The notes under the pieces: generated by a model | Databases searched by the model: none | The model's input: the letters and a program-made list of their open reading frames with translations, nothing else | Told to the model about the DNA's origin: nothing | Shown: piece after piece, positions 19,342 through 28,171 of the stretch | Numbering within the stretch: position 1 is the first letter of the stretch | Layout of the letters: each line of letters starts with the position of its first letter | Program-made: the position numbers and the translations under genes | Origin: Enterobacter pseudoroggenkampii | GTDB taxonomy: Bacteria > Pseudomonadota > Gammaproteobacteria > Enterobacterales > Enterobacteriaceae | Direction of reading: 5' to 3' | Length of the DNA: 64,000 nt | Assembly: GCF_026420145.1 (NCBI RefSeq) | Contig: NZ_JAPMLV010000002.1 | Coordinates: forward strand, 248,001 to 312,000

Positions 19342-20904
19342 ATGAAGCCTGAAGAGTTCCGCGCTGATGCCAAACGCCCGTTAACCGGCGAAGAGTATTT
19401 AAAAAGCCTGCAGGACGGTCGTGAGATTTATATCTACGGCGAGCGCGTCAAAGACGTCACCACCCATCCGGCGTTTCGCAATGCGGCGGCCTCCATCGCG
19501 CAGATGTACGACGCGCTGCACAAGCCGGACATGCAGGACACGCTCTGCTGGGGCACCGACACCGGAAGCGGCGGCTATACCCACAAGTTCTTCCGCGTGG
19601 CGAAAAGCGCCGACGACCTGCGCCAGCAGCGCGATGCCATCGCCGAGTGGTCGCGCCTGAGCTACGGCTGGATGGGCCGCACGCCGGACTACAAAGCCGC
19701 GTTCGGCTGCGCGCTGGGCGCCAACCCGGCCTTCTACGGCCAGTTCGAACAGAACGCCCGGAACTGGTACACCCGCATTCAGGAAACCGGCCTGTACTTC
19801 AACCACGCCATCGTTAACCCGCCAATCGACCGCCACAAGCCGGCGGACGAGGTAAAAGACGTCTACATCAAGCTGGAGAAGGAGACCGACGCCGGGATTA
19901 TCGTCAGCGGCGCGAAAGTGGTGGCAACCAACTCGGCGCTGACCCACTACAACATGATCGGCTTCGGTTCCGCGCAGGTGATGGGCGAAAACCCGGACTT
20001 CGCGCTGATGTTCGTCGCGCCGATGGATGCCGAGGGCGTGAAGCTGATCTCCCGTGCCTCCTACGAGATGGTGGCAGGCGCAACCGGATCCCCGTACGAC
20101 TACCCGCTCTCCAGCCGCTTCGACGAGAACGACGCCATCCTGGTGATGGATCACGTGCTGATCCCGTGGGAAAACGTGCTGATCTACCGCGATTTCGACC
20201 GCTGCCGTCGCTGGACGATGGAAGGCGGTTTCGCCCGCATGTACCCGCTGCAGGCCTGCGTGCGTCTGGCGGTGAAGCTCGACTTTATCACCGCCCTGCT
20301 GAAGAAATCCCTGGAGTGCACCGGTACCCTGGAGTTCCGCGGCGTGCAGGCGGATCTCGGCGAAGTGGTGGCCTGGCGCAATATGTTCTGGGCGCTGAGC
20401 GACTCCATGTGTTCCGAAGCCATCCCGTGGGTCAACGGTGCGTATCTGCCGGATCACGCCGCGCTGCAGACCTACCGCGTGATGGCGCCGATGGCCTACG
20501 CCAAGATCAAGAACATCATCGAGCGTAACGTCACCTCCGGGCTGATCTACCTGCCGTCCAGCGCCCGGGATCTGAACAACCCGCAGATCGACCAGTATCT
20601 GGCGAAATATGTGCGCGGCTCCAACGGCATGGATCACGTCGAACGCATCAAGATTTTGAAGCTGATGTGGGACGCCATCGGCAGCGAGTTTGGCGGTCGT
20701 CACGAGCTGTACGAAATTAACTACTCCGGTAGCCAGGATGAGATCCGCCTGCAGTGTCTGCGCCAGGCGCAGAGCTCCGGCAACATGGACAAGATGATGG
20801 CGATGGTCGACCGCTGCATGTCCGAATACGATCAGCACGGCTGGACCGTACCGCACCTGCACAACAACAGCGATATCAACATGCTCGACAAGCTGCTGAA
20901 ATAG
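19342..20904 (+). CDS. hpaB: HpaB, 4-hydroxyphenylacetate 3-monooxygenase oxygenase component
   Basis: The 520-residue FADH2-utilising two-component monooxygenase is the same length as E. coli HpaB. It uses reduced flavin from HpaC to hydroxylate 4-hydroxyphenylacetate to 3,4-dihydroxyphenylacetate, and also accepts many phenols. Conserved blocks include SYGWMGRTPDYKAAFGCALG near residue 112, ATNSALTHYNMIGFGSAQV near 195 and RASYEMVAGATGSPYDYPLS near 235. A GAGGTC ribosome-binding site precedes the ATG. With hpaC it forms a separate transcript activated by HpaA. Confidence 0.97.
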   Translation: MKPEEFRADAKRPLTGEEYLKSLQDGREIYIYGERVKDVTTHPAFRNAAASIAQMYDALHKPDMQDTLCWGTDTGSGGYTHKFFRVAKSADDLRQQRDAIAEWSRLSYGWMGRTPDYKAAFGCALGANPAFYGQFEQNARNWYTRIQETGLYFNHAIVNPPIDRHKPADEVKDVYIKLEKETDAGIIVSGAKVVATNSALTHYNMIGFGSAQVMGENPDFALMFVAPMDAEGVKLISRASYEMVAGATGSPYDYPLSSRFDENDAILVMDHVLIPWENVLIYRDFDRCRRWTMEGGFARMYPLQACVRLAVKLDFITALLKKSLECTGTLEFRGVQADLGEVVAWRNMFWALSDSMCSEAIPWVNGAYLPDHAALQTYRVMAPMAYAKIKNIIERNVTSGLIYLPSSARDLNNPQIDQYLAKYVRGSNGMDHVERIKILKLMWDAIGSEFGGRHELYEINYSGSQDEIRLQCLRQAQSSGNMDKMMAMVDRCMSEYDQHGWTVPHLHNNSDINMLDKLLK

Positions 20905-20921
20905 CGCAGCGGGAGGTTGCA

Positions 20922-21434
20922 ATGCATTCAGATGAACAACGCCTGCGTTTTCGCGACGCAATGAGTAGCCTGTCGGCGGCGGTCAATGTGATCACCACCG
21001 AGGGTGAGGCCGGACGCTGCGGCATCACCGCTACCGCCGTCTGCTCGGTCACGGACACGCCGCCGTCAGTGATGGTGTGTATCAACGCCAACAGCGCCAT
21101 GAATCCGGTATTTCAGGGTAACGGCAGGCTGTGCGTTAACGTGCTGAACCACGAGCAGGAGATCATGGCTCGCCATTTCGCCGGGATGACCGGAATAACG
21201 ATGGAGGAGCGCTTTGCCCTCTCCTGCTGGCAAAAAGGCCCGCTGGCGCAGCCGGTACTCAAGGGCGCGCTGGCCAGCCTTGAAGGCGAGATTAGCCAGG
21301 TGCAAACCATCGGCACGCATCTTGTCTACCTTGTTGAAATTAAAAACATCATCCTGAGTGACGCAGGACACGGCCTGATCTACTTCAGGCGCCGTTTCCA
21401 CCCGGTTATGCTGGAGGCGGAAGCCGCCTTGTAA
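20922..21434 (+). CDS. hpaC: HpaC, flavin reductase partner of HpaB
   Basis: The 170-residue protein has the length of E. coli HpaC and the flavin-reductase-like fold (NVITTEGEAGRCGITATAVCSVTDTPP near residue 23; GNGRLCVNVLN near 63). It reduces free FAD with NADH and passes FADH2 to HpaB. The start at 20922 (MHSDEQRLRFRD) is behind a GGGAGG box; the same frame is open further upstream inside hpaB, but that part is unrelated. It lies 17 bases after hpaB. Confidence 0.96.
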   Translation: MHSDEQRLRFRDAMSSLSAAVNVITTEGEAGRCGITATAVCSVTDTPPSVMVCINANSAMNPVFQGNGRLCVNVLNHEQEIMARHFAGMTGITMEERFALSCWQKGPLAQPVLKGALASLEGEISQVQTIGTHLVYLVEIKNIILSDAGHGLIYFRRRFHPVMLEAEAAL

Positions 21435-21443
21435 TCCCCCTCG

Positions 21444-21470
21444 CGCTGGCCTTTTTTTCCGGCCAGCGCC
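21444..21470 (+). terminator. Strong hairpin after hpaC
   Basis: GCGCTGGCC and GGCCAGCGC form a perfect nine-base stem starting 10 bases after the hpaC stop codon. Unusually, the T-run is in the loop rather than after the stem, so this may be a rho-independent terminator only in part, or a 3'-end stabilising hairpin. Confidence 0.55.
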
Positions 21471-21612
21471 GCTTTCTACAAAAACTCCTAAGGTTTCCGC
21501 TAAATCACGCCGTTATATAACCATAAGAGAAATTTTCTATGCCTGAATACTGACATTTTGTGTCAGTGCACCCGCATCATTCAGCGCATACCTAAATATA
21601 CAGGATGACCTT

Positions 21613-22530
21613 ATGGCTAAAACGACGCGGAGCCGCTCGGCTGAACGTCTGGTCGATATTCTGGTTGAGCTACATTTAAACGGTGTGGTAAACCGCAGTG
21701 CGCTAATGGAGAAATTCAAAATTACCGAGCGCACCGTCTACCGGGATTTAAATGCCCTCTCTCCCATTGTTGAACATACCGGTAACGGGCTATATCGACT
21801 GATCCATTCGGCACAATCGCCCGGCGGACAAGGCTTACATCACACTCTTGCTAACTTCCTGAATGCTGATAGCTTTTTCCCTGAAAGAAATACGGAATTC
21901 TGGCAGGATCTTGAAACGCGCGTTGACGAAAACCATATTCTTATTCTTGCGAATGAAGCCGAACACACGGTACAACGTGATATTCGCCGTCATTTAACGA
22001 AAATCGAGAGATCGATTAAAAACCATAATGTTTGTCAGATTGTTTATAAGGGGAAAACCCGTCTGATTAATCCCTATAAACTCATTAACAAAAAAAATAT
22101 ATGGTATTTACAAGCCACCGAAAATAGCCGCCTGAAATCCTTCTCATTGAGTCAGATTAGCTGGTTTGATATTCAGAAAACGACCTTCACCCCGGAAGAA
22201 AATGTCCTTGCGCTGCTGGAAAAAAGCCTCGACCCCTGGGTCTCTGAAAATACTTTCGCGGTGAAAATATTCATCAAAGATAATATTTCACATTACTTCC
22301 TGCGTCGCGATCTTCTGCCAGAACAAGAGCTGCTGGCGGAGCAACAGGGCGGCGTCACGCTGCGCTGCCAGGCGGCCCACGAGAACCAGATCCTGCCACT
22401 GCTGTTCTACTGGCTGCCTCATATTCAGATTCTGGAGCCGAACTGGCTGAAGGAAAAACTGCTCGGAACGCTGGAGCACTATCTGGCGGTGGAGCGCAAC
22501 CCGAATAATCAAGTGATCTCAATCACATAA
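21613..22530 (+). CDS. DeoR-type HTH and WYL-domain transcriptional regulator
   Basis: The 305-residue protein has an N-terminal winged helix of the DeoR/HTH_11 type (LMEKFKITERTVYRDLNAL at residues 31 to 49). A WYL domain follows from about residue 140 (NHNVCQIVYKGKTRLINPYKLINKKNIWYLQATE) and then a C-terminal extension. WYL domains bind small ligands or nucleic acid and occur in regulators such as E. coli YafY. The gene is clearly more AT-rich than hpa and btsT on either side, which suggests later acquisition. Its targets are unknown; hpaC ends 178 bases before and btsT starts 191 bases after. The ATG at 21613 is the first plausible start. Confidence 0.82.
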   Translation: MAKTTRSRSAERLVDILVELHLNGVVNRSALMEKFKITERTVYRDLNALSPIVEHTGNGLYRLIHSAQSPGGQGLHHTLANFLNADSFFPERNTEFWQDLETRVDENHILILANEAEHTVQRDIRRHLTKIERSIKNHNVCQIVYKGKTRLINPYKLINKKNIWYLQATENSRLKSFSLSQISWFDIQKTTFTPEENVLALLEKSLDPWVSENTFAVKIFIKDNISHYFLRRDLLPEQELLAEQQGGVTLRCQAAHENQILPLLFYWLPHIQILEPNWLKEKLLGTLEHYLAVERNPNNQVISIT

Positions 22531-22575
22531 TTTCGCCCCCTGGCGGCGAGCCGGAACCGCTCGTCGCCGCCTTTG

Positions 22576-22604
22576 ACCGCTCACCTGTCACTTTCAACCA
22601 CTCA
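22576..22604 (+). promoter_or_regulatory. BtsR (YehT) binding site upstream of btsT
   Basis: ACCGCTCA (22576-22583) and ACCACTCA (22597-22604) are direct repeats separated by 13 bases, 117 bases before the btsT start codon. This fits the described BtsR site of E. coli, two ACC(G/A)CT(C/T)A repeats with a 13-base spacer. It implies control of btsT by the BtsS/BtsR pyruvate-sensing system encoded elsewhere. Confidence 0.82.
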
Positions 22605-22721
22605 TTCATTTACCTTCCTTTACACGCGCGAGGATCTGGCACGATCGCTCCAGCATTAATCAATACCTCCTCACAACGAACCCTGACCCTTTTTTCTTTA
22701 CATAAAAAACCAGGTCTTACT

Positions 22722-24875
22722 ATGGATACTAAAAAACTACTTAAGCACGTGCCCTGGGCCTTACTCGGGATCCTCGGCGCTTTTTGTCTGGCGGTTGTCG
22801 CATTACGCCGGGGCGAACACGTAAGCGCCCTGTGGATCGTGGTCGCGTCCGTTTCCGTCTATCTTGTTGCTTATCGCTACTACAGCTTGTACATCGCGCA
22901 GAAGGTTATGAAGCTCGACCCGACGCGCGCCACTCCGGCGGTCATTAACAATGACGGCCTGAACTACGTGCCAACCAACCGCTACGTGCTGTTTGGTCAC
23001 CACTTTGCCGCTATCGCCGGTGCAGGCCCGCTGGTGGGCCCGGTGCTGGCCGCGCAGATGGGCTACCTGCCGGGTACCCTGTGGCTGCTCGCCGGCGTGG
23101 TGCTGGCGGGTGCGGTGCAAGACTTTATGGTGCTGTTTATCTCTTCTCGCCGTAACGGCGCCTCTCTGGGTGAGATGGTCAAAGAAGAGATGGGCCGCGT
23201 GCCGGGGACTATCGCCCTGTTCGGCTGCTTCCTGATTATGATCATCATCCTCGCGGTGCTGGCCCTGATCGTGGTGAAAGCGCTGGCCGAAAGCCCGTGG
23301 GGTGTCTTCACCGTCTGCTCAACCGTGCCGATTGCGCTGTTCATGGGTATCTACATGCGCTTCCTGCGTCCGGGACGCGTGGGTGAGGTGTCGGTGATTG
23401 GTATCGTGCTGCTGGTGGCCTCCATCTACTTCGGCGGCGTGATTGCGCACGACCCGTACTGGGGTCCGGCGCTGACCTTCAAGGACACCACCATTACCTT
23501 CGCGCTGATTGGCTATGCGTTTATCTCCGCGCTGCTGCCGGTCTGGCTGATTCTGGCCCCGCGCGACTACCTGGCGACCTTCCTGAAAATCGGCGTTATC
23601 GTCGGTCTGGCGATCGGCATCCTGCTGATCAACCCGGATCTGAAAATGCCTGCGGTAACGCAGTACATCGACGGTACCGGCCCGCTGTGGAAAGGCGCCC
23701 TGTTCCCGTTCCTGTTCATCACCATTGCCTGCGGTGCGGTCTCCGGCTTCCACGCCCTGATCTCCTCCGGTACTACGCCTAAGCTGCTGGCGAACGAGAA
23801 AGACGCGCGTCTGATCGGCTACGGCGCGATGCTGATGGAGTCCTTCGTGGCGATCATGGCGCTGGTTGCCGCGTCCATCATCGAACCGGGTCTGTACTTC
23901 GCGATGAACACCCCGCCGGCGGGTCTCGGCATCACCATGCCAAACCTGCACGAGATGGGCGGTGACAACGCGGCGCTGATTATGGCGCAGCTGAAAGACG
24001 CCAGCGCACACGCGGCGGCGACCGTCAGCTCCTGGGGCTTCGTGATTTCGCCTGAGCAGATCATGCAGACCGCGAAAGACATCGGCGAACCGTCCGTGCT
24101 GAACCGCGCAGGTGGCGCTCCTACACTGGCTGTCGGTATCGCACACGTGTTCCACAAAGTGCTGCCGTGGGCGGACATGGGCTTCTGGTACCACTTCGGT
24201 ATTCTGTTCGAAGCGCTGTTCATCCTGACCGCGCTGGACGCCGGTACCCGTGCGGGCCGCTTCATGCTGCAGGATTTGCTCGGTAACTTCGTGCCGTTCC
24301 TGAAGAAAACCGACTCTCTGGTAGCGGGCATCCTGGGTACGGCGGGCTGCGTCGGCCTGTGGGGCTACCTGCTGTATCAGGGCGTTGTCGACCCACTGGG
24401 CGGCGTGAAGAGCCTGTGGCCGCTGTTCGGTATCTCTAACCAGATGCTGGCTGCCGTGGCGCTGGTGCTCGGTACCGTGGTACTGGTGAAGATGAAGCGC
24501 ACTAAATACATCTGGGTCACCGTGGTTCCTGCGCTGTGGCTGCTGCTCTGCACCACCTGGGCGCTTGGCCTGAAGCTGTTCAGCGCCAACCCGCAGCTGG
24601 AAGGCTTCTTCTTCATGGCTAACCAGTACAAAGAGAAGATTGCCGCAGGCGGCGCGGATCTGACCGCGCAACAGATTGCCAACATGAACCATATCGTGGT
24701 GAACAACTACACCAACGCGGGTCTGAGCATTCTGTTCCTGGTGGTGGTGTACAGCATTATCTTCTACGGCATCAAAACCTGGTTGAAAGTGCGTAACGCT
24801 GAAGGCCGTACGGATAAAGAAACCCCGTACGTGCCGGTGCCGGAAGGCGGCGTGAAGACCTCTTCACACCATTAA
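22722..24875 (+). CDS. btsT: BtsT, pyruvate/H+ symporter
   Basis: The 717-residue CstA-family membrane transporter is almost identical to E. coli BtsT (YjiY, 716 aa) from the N-terminal [22 protein letters not shown] to the C-terminal [13 protein letters not shown]. It contains the CstA core blocks [21 protein letters not shown] near residue 87 and [14 protein letters not shown] near 344. BtsT imports pyruvate with high affinity and is induced by BtsS/BtsR when external pyruvate rises; the matching operator is present upstream. It heads a btsT-yjiX-yjiA series, as in E. coli. Confidence 0.96.
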   Translation: MDTKKLLKHVPWALLGILGAFCLAVVALRRGEHVSALWIVVASVSVYLVAYRYYSLYIAQKVMKLDPTRATPAVINNDGLNYVPTNRYVLFGHHFAAIAGAGPLVGPVLAAQMGYLPGTLWLLAGVVLAGAVQDFMVLFISSRRNGASLGEMVKEEMGRVPGTIALFGCFLIMIIILAVLALIVVKALAESPWGVFTVCSTVPIALFMGIYMRFLRPGRVGEVSVIGIVLLVASIYFGGVIAHDPYWGPALTFKDTTITFALIGYAFISALLPVWLILAPRDYLATFLKIGVIVGLAIGILLINPDLKMPAVTQYIDGTGPLWKGALFPFLFITIACGAVSGFHALISSGTTPKLLANEKDARLIGYGAMLMESFVAIMALVAASIIEPGLYFAMNTPPAGLGITMPNLHEMGGDNAALIMAQLKDASAHAAATVSSWGFVISPEQIMQTAKDIGEPSVLNRAGGAPTLAVGIAHVFHKVLPWADMGFWYHFGILFEALFILTALDAGTRAGRFMLQDLLGNFVPFLKKTDSLVAGILGTAGCVGLWGYLLYQGVVDPLGGVKSLWPLFGISNQMLAAVALVLGTVVLVKMKRTKYIWVTVVPALWLLLCTTWALGLKLFSANPQLEGFFFMANQYKEKIAAGGADLTAQQIANMNHIVVNNYTNAGLSILFLVVVYSIIFYGIKTWLKVRNAEGRTDKETPYVPVPEGGVKTSSHH

Positions 24876-24889
24876 TCCAGCATGTAACT

Positions 24890-24925
24890 GTAGGCCCGGA
24901 TCGCTGCGCGCCACCGGGCTTTTTC
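24890..24925 (+). terminator. REP-like hairpin with T-tract between btsT and yjiX
   Basis: GCCCGG (24894) and CCGGGC (24914) close a REP-like unit (family B, copy 3) directly followed by TTTTTC, 15 bases after the btsT stop. It could partially terminate transcription so that yjiX-yjiA are made at a lower level than btsT. Confidence 0.55.
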
Positions 24926-24940
24926 TTATCAGGACAGGTT

Positions 24941-25144
24941 ATGTTTGGTAACTTAGGCGAAGCAAAAAAATACCTCGGTCAGGCGGCGAAAATGCTGATT
25001 GGCATTCCGGACTATGACAACTACGTTGAGCATATGAAGACCAACCATCCGGATAAGCCGTACATGACCTACACCGAATTCTTCCGCGAGCGTCAGGAAG
25101 CGCGCTACGGCGGAAGTGGAGAAGGCGGCGTCCGCTGCTGCTAA
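24941..25144 (+). CDS. yjiX: YjiX, small YbdD/YjiX-family protein
   Basis: The 67-residue protein [19 protein letters not shown]... matches E. coli YjiX, a conserved small protein that always accompanies CstA-type transporters (YbdD with CstA, YjiX with BtsT). The conserved segment [34 protein letters not shown] is intact and the protein ends in two cysteines. The paralogue YbdD is needed for transport activity of CstA in some bacteria, so a helper role for BtsT is likely but inferred. yjiA begins 11 bases downstream. Confidence 0.9.
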   Translation: MFGNLGEAKKYLGQAAKMLIGIPDYDNYVEHMKTNHPDKPYMTYTEFFRERQEARYGGSGEGGVRCC

Positions 25145-25154
25145 AGGAGAGACC

Positions 25155-26108
25155 ATGACCCCGATTGCCGTTACCCTGCTGACCGGTTTCCTCGGCGCCG
25201 GTAAAACCACCCTGCTGCGCCACATCCTGAATGAACAGCACGGCTTTAAAATCGCCGTCATCGAAAACGAATTTGGCGAAGCCTCCGTAGACGACCAGCT
25301 GATTGGCGATCGCGCCACGCAGATCAAAACCCTGACCAACGGCTGTATCTGCTGCACCCGCTCTAACGAGCTGGAAGACGCCCTGCTGGACCTGCTCGAC
25401 AGCCGCGATCGCGGTGAAATCGACTTTGACCGCCTGGTGATCGAGTGCACCGGCATGGCCGACCCCGGCCCGATTATTCAGACCTTTTTCTCTCATGAGA
25501 TCCTTTGCCAGCGCTATCTGCTGGACGGCGTCATTGCCCTGGTCGATGCGGTCCACGCCGATGAGCAGATGAATCAGTTCACCATCGCCCAGTCTCAGGT
25601 GGGCTACGCCGACCGCATCCTGCTGACCAAAACCGACGTGGCGGGCGAAAGCGTTAAGCTTCGCGAGCGCCTGACGCGCATCAACTCCCGCGCGCCGATT
25701 TACACGGTGACGCACGGCGATATCGACCTGTCTCAGCTGTTCAACACCAACGGCTTTATGCTGGAGGAGAACGTCACCGCAAAACCGCGCTTCCACTTTA
25801 TGGGAGACAAGCAAAACGACGTGGCGTCGATTGTGGTGGAACTGGACTACCCGGTGGACATCAGCGAGGTTTCGCGCGTGATGGAGAACCTGCTGCTGTC
25901 GTTTGCCGACAAGCTGCTGCGCTACAAAGGGATGCTGTGGATTGACGGCGAACCCAACCGCCTGCTGTTCCAGGGCGTTCAGCGCCTGTACAGCGCCGAC
26001 TGGGACAGACCGTGGGGCGATGAAGTACCGCGCAGCGTGATGGTGTTTATTGGTATACAGCTGCCGGAAGAGGAGATTCGGGCGGCGTTTGCGGGTCTGA
26101 AGAAATAG
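25155..26108 (+). CDS. yjiA: YjiA, COG0523 metal-binding GTPase
   Basis: The 317-residue G3E-family P-loop GTPase matches E. coli YjiA. Walker A GFLGAGKT is at residues 11 to 18, the metal-binding Cys-x-Cys-Cys motif TNGCICCTRS places cysteines at 64, 66 and 67, Walker B is LVIECTGMADPG near 97, and the GTP-specificity motif LTKTD is near 158. E. coli YjiA binds zinc or cobalt and hydrolyses GTP slowly; a metallochaperone role is proposed for the family. The start at 25155 follows an AAGGAGAG box; 13 extra in-frame upstream codons overlap yjiX and are not conserved. Confidence 0.93.
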   Translation: MTPIAVTLLTGFLGAGKTTLLRHILNEQHGFKIAVIENEFGEASVDDQLIGDRATQIKTLTNGCICCTRSNELEDALLDLLDSRDRGEIDFDRLVIECTGMADPGPIIQTFFSHEILCQRYLLDGVIALVDAVHADEQMNQFTIAQSQVGYADRILLTKTDVAGESVKLRERLTRINSRAPIYTVTHGDIDLSQLFNTNGFMLEENVTAKPRFHFMGDKQNDVASIVVELDYPVDISEVSRVMENLLLSFADKLLRYKGMLWIDGEPNRLLFQGVQRLYSADWDRPWGDEVPRSVMVFIGIQLPEEEIRAAFAGLKK

Positions 26109-26116
26109 CCGCCATG

Positions 26117-26390
26117 CATCCCCTCTCCTCTGTGGGGCTGAGGGATCCCCACAAAATATTGCCTGCACAGACGGCCCCCTCTCCCTTGAGGGAGAGGGCG
26201 GAGGTAACATCCCTGTAAAGCCCGCCTTCTCGGCGCATCCCTGCGCCTCGCCCCGGCCTGCAGGAAACGACTCAGCGATTTACAGCCGGACCAGGTCGTC
26301 GCTATAAGCCCGTCATTTTTGTAACTACTCTCGTCGCTTTCAGTAAAAAAAATTACTGGAGATTCCTCAGTCTGTGGGGAGAGGGTAAGT
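26117..26390. repeat. Composite intergenic repeat bounded by family A-like ends
   Basis: This 270-base stretch between yjiA and the phytase-like gene opens with CCCCTCTCCTC, a TGTGGGG/CCCCACA hairpin (26131-26153) and a family A palindrome (CCCTCTCCC-TTGA-GGGAGAGGG, 26177-26198). It closes with TGTGGGGAGAGGG (26376-26388), so the ends are roughly inverted repeats. The middle is unlike family A. It resembles a small non-coding repeat or MITE-like unit. A 150-codon open frame crosses it on the minus strand but looks fortuitous. Confidence 0.5.
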
Positions 26391-26397
26391 AGAAAAC

Positions 26398-27756
26398 TTA
26401 TTTCACCGCCTCCGGCAGCGTCACAATCCACAGCTCGCTGTCGGACTCCGGCTTCTTCAGCGGCTTCACGCTGAGCGTGGTTTCCACCGGCTTATCATCC
26501 AGCGTCAGCTTGCCTTCCGCGTTCACCCGATAATCCTTGAGCTTTTTGCCCTCGACCGGGTTTTGCATCGCCACCTTCACGCCAAAGTCGTTATCGTTCG
26601 CCACCGCAAGCGTTTTGCTGTCGATAAGCGCCAGCCCTTCGGCCTTCTCCTGCTGCCAGCCCAGCGCGCGCAAATCGACCACCTGCGTTTTTGCTCCAAG
26701 GGTAATCCCGCGCTGCGCCAGGGTTTTCTCATCATCAAACTCCGGGTACTCGCCCGGCTTGTCAAAGGCGGAAAGATCGCTCGCCTTGCTGAGATCCACC
26801 TTGTAAATCAGGTTACGCATCCCGTCGTTTTTATCGCTTCCCTGCTCAATCAGCAGGATGTGCTGATTATCGAGCGCCACGATGTCGCCGATTTTGGCGT
26901 CGCTGTTTTTATCGTAGGCCGCGCTGTCGATGGGGTAACCGTACATCGCGGTTTTGCCGGTCGCCGGGTCGAAGCTCACCAGTCGGGTGAACAGCGCCTG
27001 CTTTTTGCTTTTACCGTCGATGTCCAGCGTGCTTTGCACGGCGGCGATAATCCGCCCGTCCGGCATTCGGGTCAGGCCTTCAAAGCCCCGGTTGGGCTGG
27101 CGCCATTTGATGATGTTTGGCAGACCGCCCGCGATGGATTTTTCGCCTTCCGCGGCCTGCGGCCCGTGGATCACCAGGATCTTGCCTTTGCTGTCGACGT
27201 TAATCAGGAACGGGCCGTACTCGTCGCACAGCCAGTAGCCGCCTTTGCCGTCCGGCGTGATGCCTTCCGTATCCAGTCCGCGGTTGTCACCCTTGAGCGT
27301 CTTTAAGGTATCGCTGAAGGCCACTTCATTGGTGGAGCCAATCACGCCGCTTTGCAGCGGCAGACCGTTAATCTCGCCTTTATCGTCATGCAGCGGGCGG
27401 GCATCAACCGCCTCCGCTTTGCCGTTCTGAACGCGGATGGTCATCAGCAGCGGCGCGAAATCTGGCGTGACAAAAATTTTGGCTTCGTTTTTACCCATTT
27501 TTGGCGCATCGGCGTTGGGACCGCGATCGGTCACGGTCGCAAACGTCAGGGCATCGCCCTGCTTGCCCGTAAACAGCAGGCCAGAGCCAATCCCCACCGG
27601 GAGCCCGTTCGGGAACGCATCGGCAAACGCGCCGCTGTATTTCACATGGGAGCCGTCAGGGAAGCTAACGACATAGCGCTCAGCGGTAGGTTGTGCCGCC
27701 AGGCCAGAGAAAGAGAGCGCACAACCGATAAGCACAGGAATAATTTTTCTTTTCAT
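26398..27756 (-). CDS. Secreted phytase-like esterase-family protein
   Basis: The 452-residue protein has a Sec signal peptide (MKRKIIPVLIGCALSFSGLA, cleavage near 21) and a beta-propeller-like domain of the 'esterase-like activity of phytase' family (PF13449). Visible repeats include ATVTDRGPNAD near residue 73, LDTEGITPDGKGGYWLCDEYGP near 161, GFEGLTRMPDGRIIAAVQS near 222 and AEGLALIDSKTLAVANDNDFG near 375. Members are periplasmic or surface proteins; true phytase activity is not established for most. The gene stands alone, with an AT-rich 411-base region upstream shared with yfaZ on the other strand. Confidence 0.82.
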   Translation of the reverse strand: MKRKIIPVLIGCALSFSGLAAQPTAERYVVSFPDGSHVKYSGAFADAFPNGLPVGIGSGLLFTGKQGDALTFATVTDRGPNADAPKMGKNEAKIFVTPDFAPLLMTIRVQNGKAEAVDARPLHDDKGEINGLPLQSGVIGSTNEVAFSDTLKTLKGDNRGLDTEGITPDGKGGYWLCDEYGPFLINVDSKGKILVIHGPQAAEGEKSIAGGLPNIIKWRQPNRGFEGLTRMPDGRIIAAVQSTLDIDGKSKKQALFTRLVSFDPATGKTAMYGYPIDSAAYDKNSDAKIGDIVALDNQHILLIEQGSDKNDGMRNLIYKVDLSKASDLSAFDKPGEYPEFDDEKTLAQRGITLGAKTQVVDLRALGWQQEKAEGLALIDSKTLAVANDNDFGVKVAMQNPVEGKKLKDYRVNAEGKLTLDDKPVETTLSVKPLKKPESDSELWIVTLPEAVK

Positions 27757-28167
27757 ATTGTTAGCATCCAGTTAGTGAAGCCAACAACGTAAAGAATAAA
27801 CGTGTCAGAAAAATGACATGGAAAGGCAACCGGCATGGGCGAGTGAACGTATATTCATTGCCCGGAAATGTAAGGTTGTGTTGTATTGTGTGACAACTGA
27901 AATATTTTTGGAAATTATTAGAAACTCAATTAATTCACCTCTAATCACTATCCCTTCTTCGTTCAGTTTATGTTTAGTCAAAAAATTAAACGGTTCCTAA
28001 ACACCAAAACATCACCCGTTGACACCCCGGCGATCAAACAGCATTGCAACAACTTCTATAAAAAACTTAACAATATCAGCATAAAACAGCGATTTTTATC
28101 ACATTTGCAGTCATAAACATCGCTTGTTAAGGTGCCCCCAGATGAATTTAATGACGAGGCATAAAAC
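27757..28167. promoter_or_regulatory. Divergent promoter region between the phytase-like gene and yfaZ
   Basis: This 411-base stretch has no gene and is AT-rich from about 27880 to 28120. Near the phytase-like gene there is TGTCA-N6-TGACA (27803-27818), a perfect short dyad 47 bases upstream of that start. Near yfaZ, a nine-codon leader frame with its own AAGG box (28142-28171) ends in an ATGA overlap with the yfaZ start. No known regulator consensus is matched with confidence. Confidence 0.45.
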
Positions 28168-28171
28168 ATGA
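28142..28171 (+). other. Nine-codon leader frame overlapping the yfaZ start
   Basis: ATG at 28142 follows AAGGTG by 7 bases and opens a frame MNLMTRHKT that stops at TGA 28169-28171, sharing ATGA with the yfaZ start codon at 28168. If translated, it would couple ribosomes directly onto yfaZ. It could equally be chance. Confidence 0.3.

Noticed and set aside
19399..20961. A 520-codon minus-strand frame
   Set aside because: It lies entirely opposite hpaB, whose protein is highly conserved; the antisense product resembles no family.
25979..26431. A 150-codon minus-strand frame after yjiA
   Set aside because: It runs through palindromic repeat DNA and into the ends of two genes. It has no family match and probably arises from the repeat's composition.
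27803..27818. TGTCA-N6-TGACA as a Pho box for the phytase-like gene
   Set aside because: A Pho box consists of direct CTGTCAT repeats 11 bases apart; this is an inverted repeat, so PhoB control is not supported.
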